From Flavobacteriaceae bacterium (lineage in GTDB: Bacteria; Bacteroidota; Bacteroidia; Flavobacteriales; Flavobacteriaceae), in the NCBI GenBank assembly GCA_029249225.1, contig JAQWHT010000048.1, forward strand, positions 1-53,073: a DNA stretch of 53,073 nucleotides, in the 5' to 3' direction. Made by a program: the position numbers and the translations under genes. Of the stretch, positions 51,477 through 53,073 are shown piece by piece; position 1 is the stretch's first letter, and every line of letters begins with the position of its first letter. The notes beneath the pieces were generated by a model. It ran no database searches. It saw only the letters and a program-made list of their open reading frames with translations, and was not told the DNA's origin.

Positions 51477-51902
51477 TCTTCCATGGAAAAATCTTCCATG
51501 AATTTTGTGGTATAGTTTCCTTTGATATACTCTGGATGACTCATTAACTTTAGATGGAAAGGAATCGTTGTTTTAACCCCTTCGATAATAAATTCTTCTA
51601 ATGCTCTTTTCATTTTACTTATAGCCCCCTCTCTTGTTTGCGCTGTGGTTATAAGTTTGGCTATCATTGAGTCGTAATGTGGTGGGATAACATAGCCACT
51701 ATATACATGGGTATCGAGCCGGATACCATGCCCGCCAGGGAAGTGAAGTGTTGATATAATTCCTGGGCTTGGTCTAAAATCATTATAAGGATCTTCAGCA
51801 TTAATTCTACATTCAATGGAATGGAGTTTAGGGAAATAATTTTTCCCTGAAATCTTTTCTCCTGAAGCAACTTTGATTTGTTCGTGTATCAGATCAAAGT
51901 CA
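51473..51902 (-). CDS. accC: Biotin carboxylase AccC, C-terminal part only, cut at the junction
   Basis: About 143 residues of acetyl-CoA carboxylase biotin carboxylase: FDLIHEQIKVASGEKIS, then HSIECRINAEDPYNDFRPSPG with the active-site ECRINAEDP motif, YVIPPHYDSMIAKLI and the end MEDFSMED. AccC is normally about 450 residues, so roughly 300 are missing at the N-terminus. Upstream of FDLI the sequence turns into phage DNA on the opposite strand and the frame continues only by chance to 51952 (MYPTIPKVISLPLPSGI is not AccC). An accB partner cannot be seen. Confidence 0.9.
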
Positions 51903-51908
51903 ATGCCT
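51895..51908. other. Head-to-head junction between chromosomal accC and phage DNA
   Basis: On the left the minus strand matches AccC up to about 51901. From about 51903 the plus strand is phage capsid coding sequence, itself starting inside the gene. No repeat, att-like sequence or integrase flanks the point. Most likely an assembly or whole-genome-amplification chimera. Confidence 0.7.
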
Positions 51909-52769
51909 GAAGGTAAAGGTAAAGATATGACTTTTGGTATGGTTGGATACACAGGAACAGCAGTAACTGGCGATAGTGCATTAGAAAGTAACGAACAGAA
52001 TCTTACCTCTAATGAAGTAACAGTTACTACAGATCAAAGACGATTTGGTGTGATTAATGCTGGTAATTTTGATGATAGTAAGGTTCTGTACAACTTTCGT
52101 ACAGAAGCACTTGCTCAATTAAAAAGACAGTATGCTGAAGATCACGATGCACAAATCTTTAGTGCAGTTACAAAAACATCAGGTGCTGGTGCATATTTAA
52201 GAGCTGATTCAGCAACCGCTGGTTCTGTATATGCAGCTAGTGACCCAAAGGCTGCTGTAGCTGCTACAGACTTAGCAACAGTTGCAGATATATCTAAGTT
52301 AAAAAAGATGGCAATGCTAGGTACAACTAAAAGTTACAAAATGAAACCTATCAGAATTGATGGTAAGGATCATTACGTTCTTTTAATTCACCCTGAAGTT
52401 GCATTTGATTTAGCACAAACAGATGAATGGCAAAATGCACAAAGAAATGCTAATGTTAGAGGATCAGATAATCCAATCTTTTCTGGAGCATTAGGTATGT
52501 ATGATGGAGTTATTGTCCATGAGCATGAAGGAATTACTACTGCTGCAGATGGTGGTGGAGCTTCTGTTGCTTATGCTCGTAACCTATTTTTAGGTGCAGG
52601 TGCTGCTTGTCACGCGAAAGTGGATGACATGACTTGGGTTGAAAAAACCTTTGATTATGGCAATAAGCTTGGTGTAGCTGCAGGTCAAATCTATGGTGTA
52701 GGTCTAAGTACGTTTGACAGTAAGGATTATGCTGTTATTCAGTACCTAACAGCAAGAACTGATCTCTAA
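51903..52769 (+). CDS. Phage major capsid protein, N4-gp56 type, N-terminus missing
   Basis: About 289 residues remain. DMTFGMVGYTGTAVTGDSAL near the start, then SNEVTVTTDQRRFGVINAGN, DHYVLLIHPEVAFDL and GALGMYDGVIVHEHEGI correspond to the order of motifs in the N4-gp56 capsid family. Members start with about 40-60 more residues, absent here because of the junction. The ATG at 51903 lies inside the mature domain, and the ORF extension to 51873 is antisense accC. The terminal part is rich in Ala, Gly and Asp. The hairpin at 52785 follows the stop. Confidence 0.82.
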   Translation: MPEGKGKDMTFGMVGYTGTAVTGDSALESNEQNLTSNEVTVTTDQRRFGVINAGNFDDSKVLYNFRTEALAQLKRQYAEDHDAQIFSAVTKTSGAGAYLRADSATAGSVYAASDPKAAVAATDLATVADISKLKKMAMLGTTKSYKMKPIRIDGKDHYVLLIHPEVAFDLAQTDEWQNAQRNANVRGSDNPIFSGALGMYDGVIVHEHEGITTAADGGGASVAYARNLFLGAGAACHAKVDDMTWVEKTFDYGNKLGVAAGQIYGVGLSTFDSKDYAVIQYLTARTDL

Positions 52770-52784
52770 TCAGTAACTAACTAA

Positions 52785-52806
52785 GGGGCGGGTTTCGGCT
52801 CGCCCC
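52785..52806 (+). terminator. GC-rich hairpin after the capsid gene
   Basis: GGGGCG (52785-52790) pairs with CGCCCC (52801-52806), with possible extra pairs in the loop. It stands out in an AT-rich setting. Only a weak T run (gcttta) follows, so it may slow or partly end transcription between capsid and downstream genes. Confidence 0.65.
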
Positions 52807-52819
52807 GCTTTAGGACATT

Positions 52820-53073
52820 ATGACTTTAACAGAAATAAGAGCAGAAATTAGAAATATTACAGGGGTAGATGATACCTCTGTTGTTGCAGATTCAGTATTA
52901 ACTGATTTAATTAATAAAGGTCAAAACCTATTAGCAGATGAAGCTAATCTTTTTTATGGATATGCTACTACGGACACATCTGCTTTGAATGGAGTTGTAA
53001 AATTAACTTATGCATTATTTAATGGGAATGGTGTTACCGATTTAGATTTATGGGAAGTATATGAAAATAGTGG
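52820..53073 (+). CDS. Phage structural protein, probably head-tail adaptor-like, cut by window end
   Basis: 84 codons are visible and the frame is open at the end. It begins MTLTEIRAEIRNITGVDDTS, then DLINKGQNLLADEANLFYG. The short helical start with an N-terminal TEIR…LINxGQ…LAxE pattern is common in small phage proteins that follow the capsid gene, such as head-tail connector or adaptor proteins. No motif makes this certain. It starts 50 bp after the capsid stop, just after the hairpin. Confidence 0.6.
   Translation, partial: MTLTEIRAEIRNITGVDDTSVVADSVLTDLINKGQNLLADEANLFYGYATTDTSALNGVVKLTYALFNGNGVTDLDLWEVYENS

Noticed and set aside
51873-51902. N-terminal extension of the capsid ORF (MICSCIRSK…)
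   Set aside because: This is antisense accC sequence; the frame is open across the junction by chance.
51903-53073. Integrated prophage
   Set aside because: No integrase, att repeats or other phage genes before the junction, and both flanking genes are cut at the same point.
1-53073. CRISPR arrays, insertion sequences and known riboswitches
   Set aside because: I saw no repeat-spacer series, no transposase frame or terminal repeats, and no recognisable riboswitch core by eye; a covariance model search was not possible.

Overview
This window reads as a marine flavobacterium (Bacteroidota, Flavobacteriia). It is AT-rich. Several upstream regions carry the Bacteroidota promoter pattern (TTG about 19-21 nt before TAnnTTTG), and most genes lack a Shine-Dalgarno site. 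The gene content is typical of the group: lipoproteins with short lipoboxes, a TSP3-OmpA protein, two formylglycine sulfatases, SSS and FucP symporters, and a SulP plus beta-carbonic anhydrase set. Much of the window concerns glycan use: a BNR sialidase-like enzyme, a GH109-type enzyme, a GH20 enzyme, two sulfatases and a complete-looking L-fucose uptake and oxidation operon. No SusC/SusD pair is present.

Layout. 1-1.5 kb: tRNA-Ala(GGC) with its terminator, a broken GTPNK-type small gene and a frameshifted Kazal-domain lipoprotein. 1.7-5.2 kb: small unrelated genes, including a HalD/BesD-family Fe(II)/2OG enzyme that keeps the metal-binding Asp. 5.3-10.3 kb: an S10 peptidase, then a tight operon of sialidase-like enzyme, DapA/NanA-family aldolase and SSS symporter. 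10.4-18.4 kb, mostly minus strand: OmpA-type protein, MFS carrier, an acyltransferase-SGNH fusion, a Gly/Asp-tailed protein, two beta-lactamase-fold hydrolases and a SOUL protein. 18.5-24.7 kb: the non-phosphorylative L-fucose operon, preceded by two terminator-like hairpins and a consensus promoter; the fuconate dehydratase is missing. 24.8-31.1 kb: sulfatase, 6-phosphogluconate dehydrogenase plus gluconokinase, an exported PqqB-like hydrolase with a stand-alone plug-like protein, two lipoproteins and two unannotated tiny membrane proteins. 31.2-36.8 kb: Tat-exported GH109 enzyme, GHMP kinase and nucleotidyltransferase (one operon), a class A-like serine hydrolase and an IPNS-type oxygenase. 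36.85-37.05 kb: a 20-codon ORF with a near-perfect Shine-Dalgarno sequence, followed by a strong intrinsic terminator directly before the oxygenase gene. 37-45 kb: antiporter, ribE, pdxA, sulfatase, BASS transporter and GH20. 44.8-49 kb: a TetR gene whose promoter lies inside a 31-bp palindrome, then SulP, Usp-like protein and carbonic anhydrase. 49-51.5 kb: prolyl oligopeptidase and a GNAT pseudogene.

The right end is not ordinary chromosome. At about 51,902 the minus-strand accC gene (C-terminal part only) meets, head to head, a plus-strand N4-gp56-type phage major capsid gene that also lacks its N-terminus. A second phage-type gene follows to the window end. Two unrelated genes both cut at one point suggest an assembly or amplification chimera more than an integrated prophage.

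The most interesting undescribed candidates are the leader ORF/terminator in front of the oxygenase, the pair of 29- and 32-residue membrane proteins, the TetR operator, and the GH109-kinase-nucleotidyltransferase operon, which looks like an amino-sugar salvage route. All functions are inferred from sequence by eye; no database search was run.
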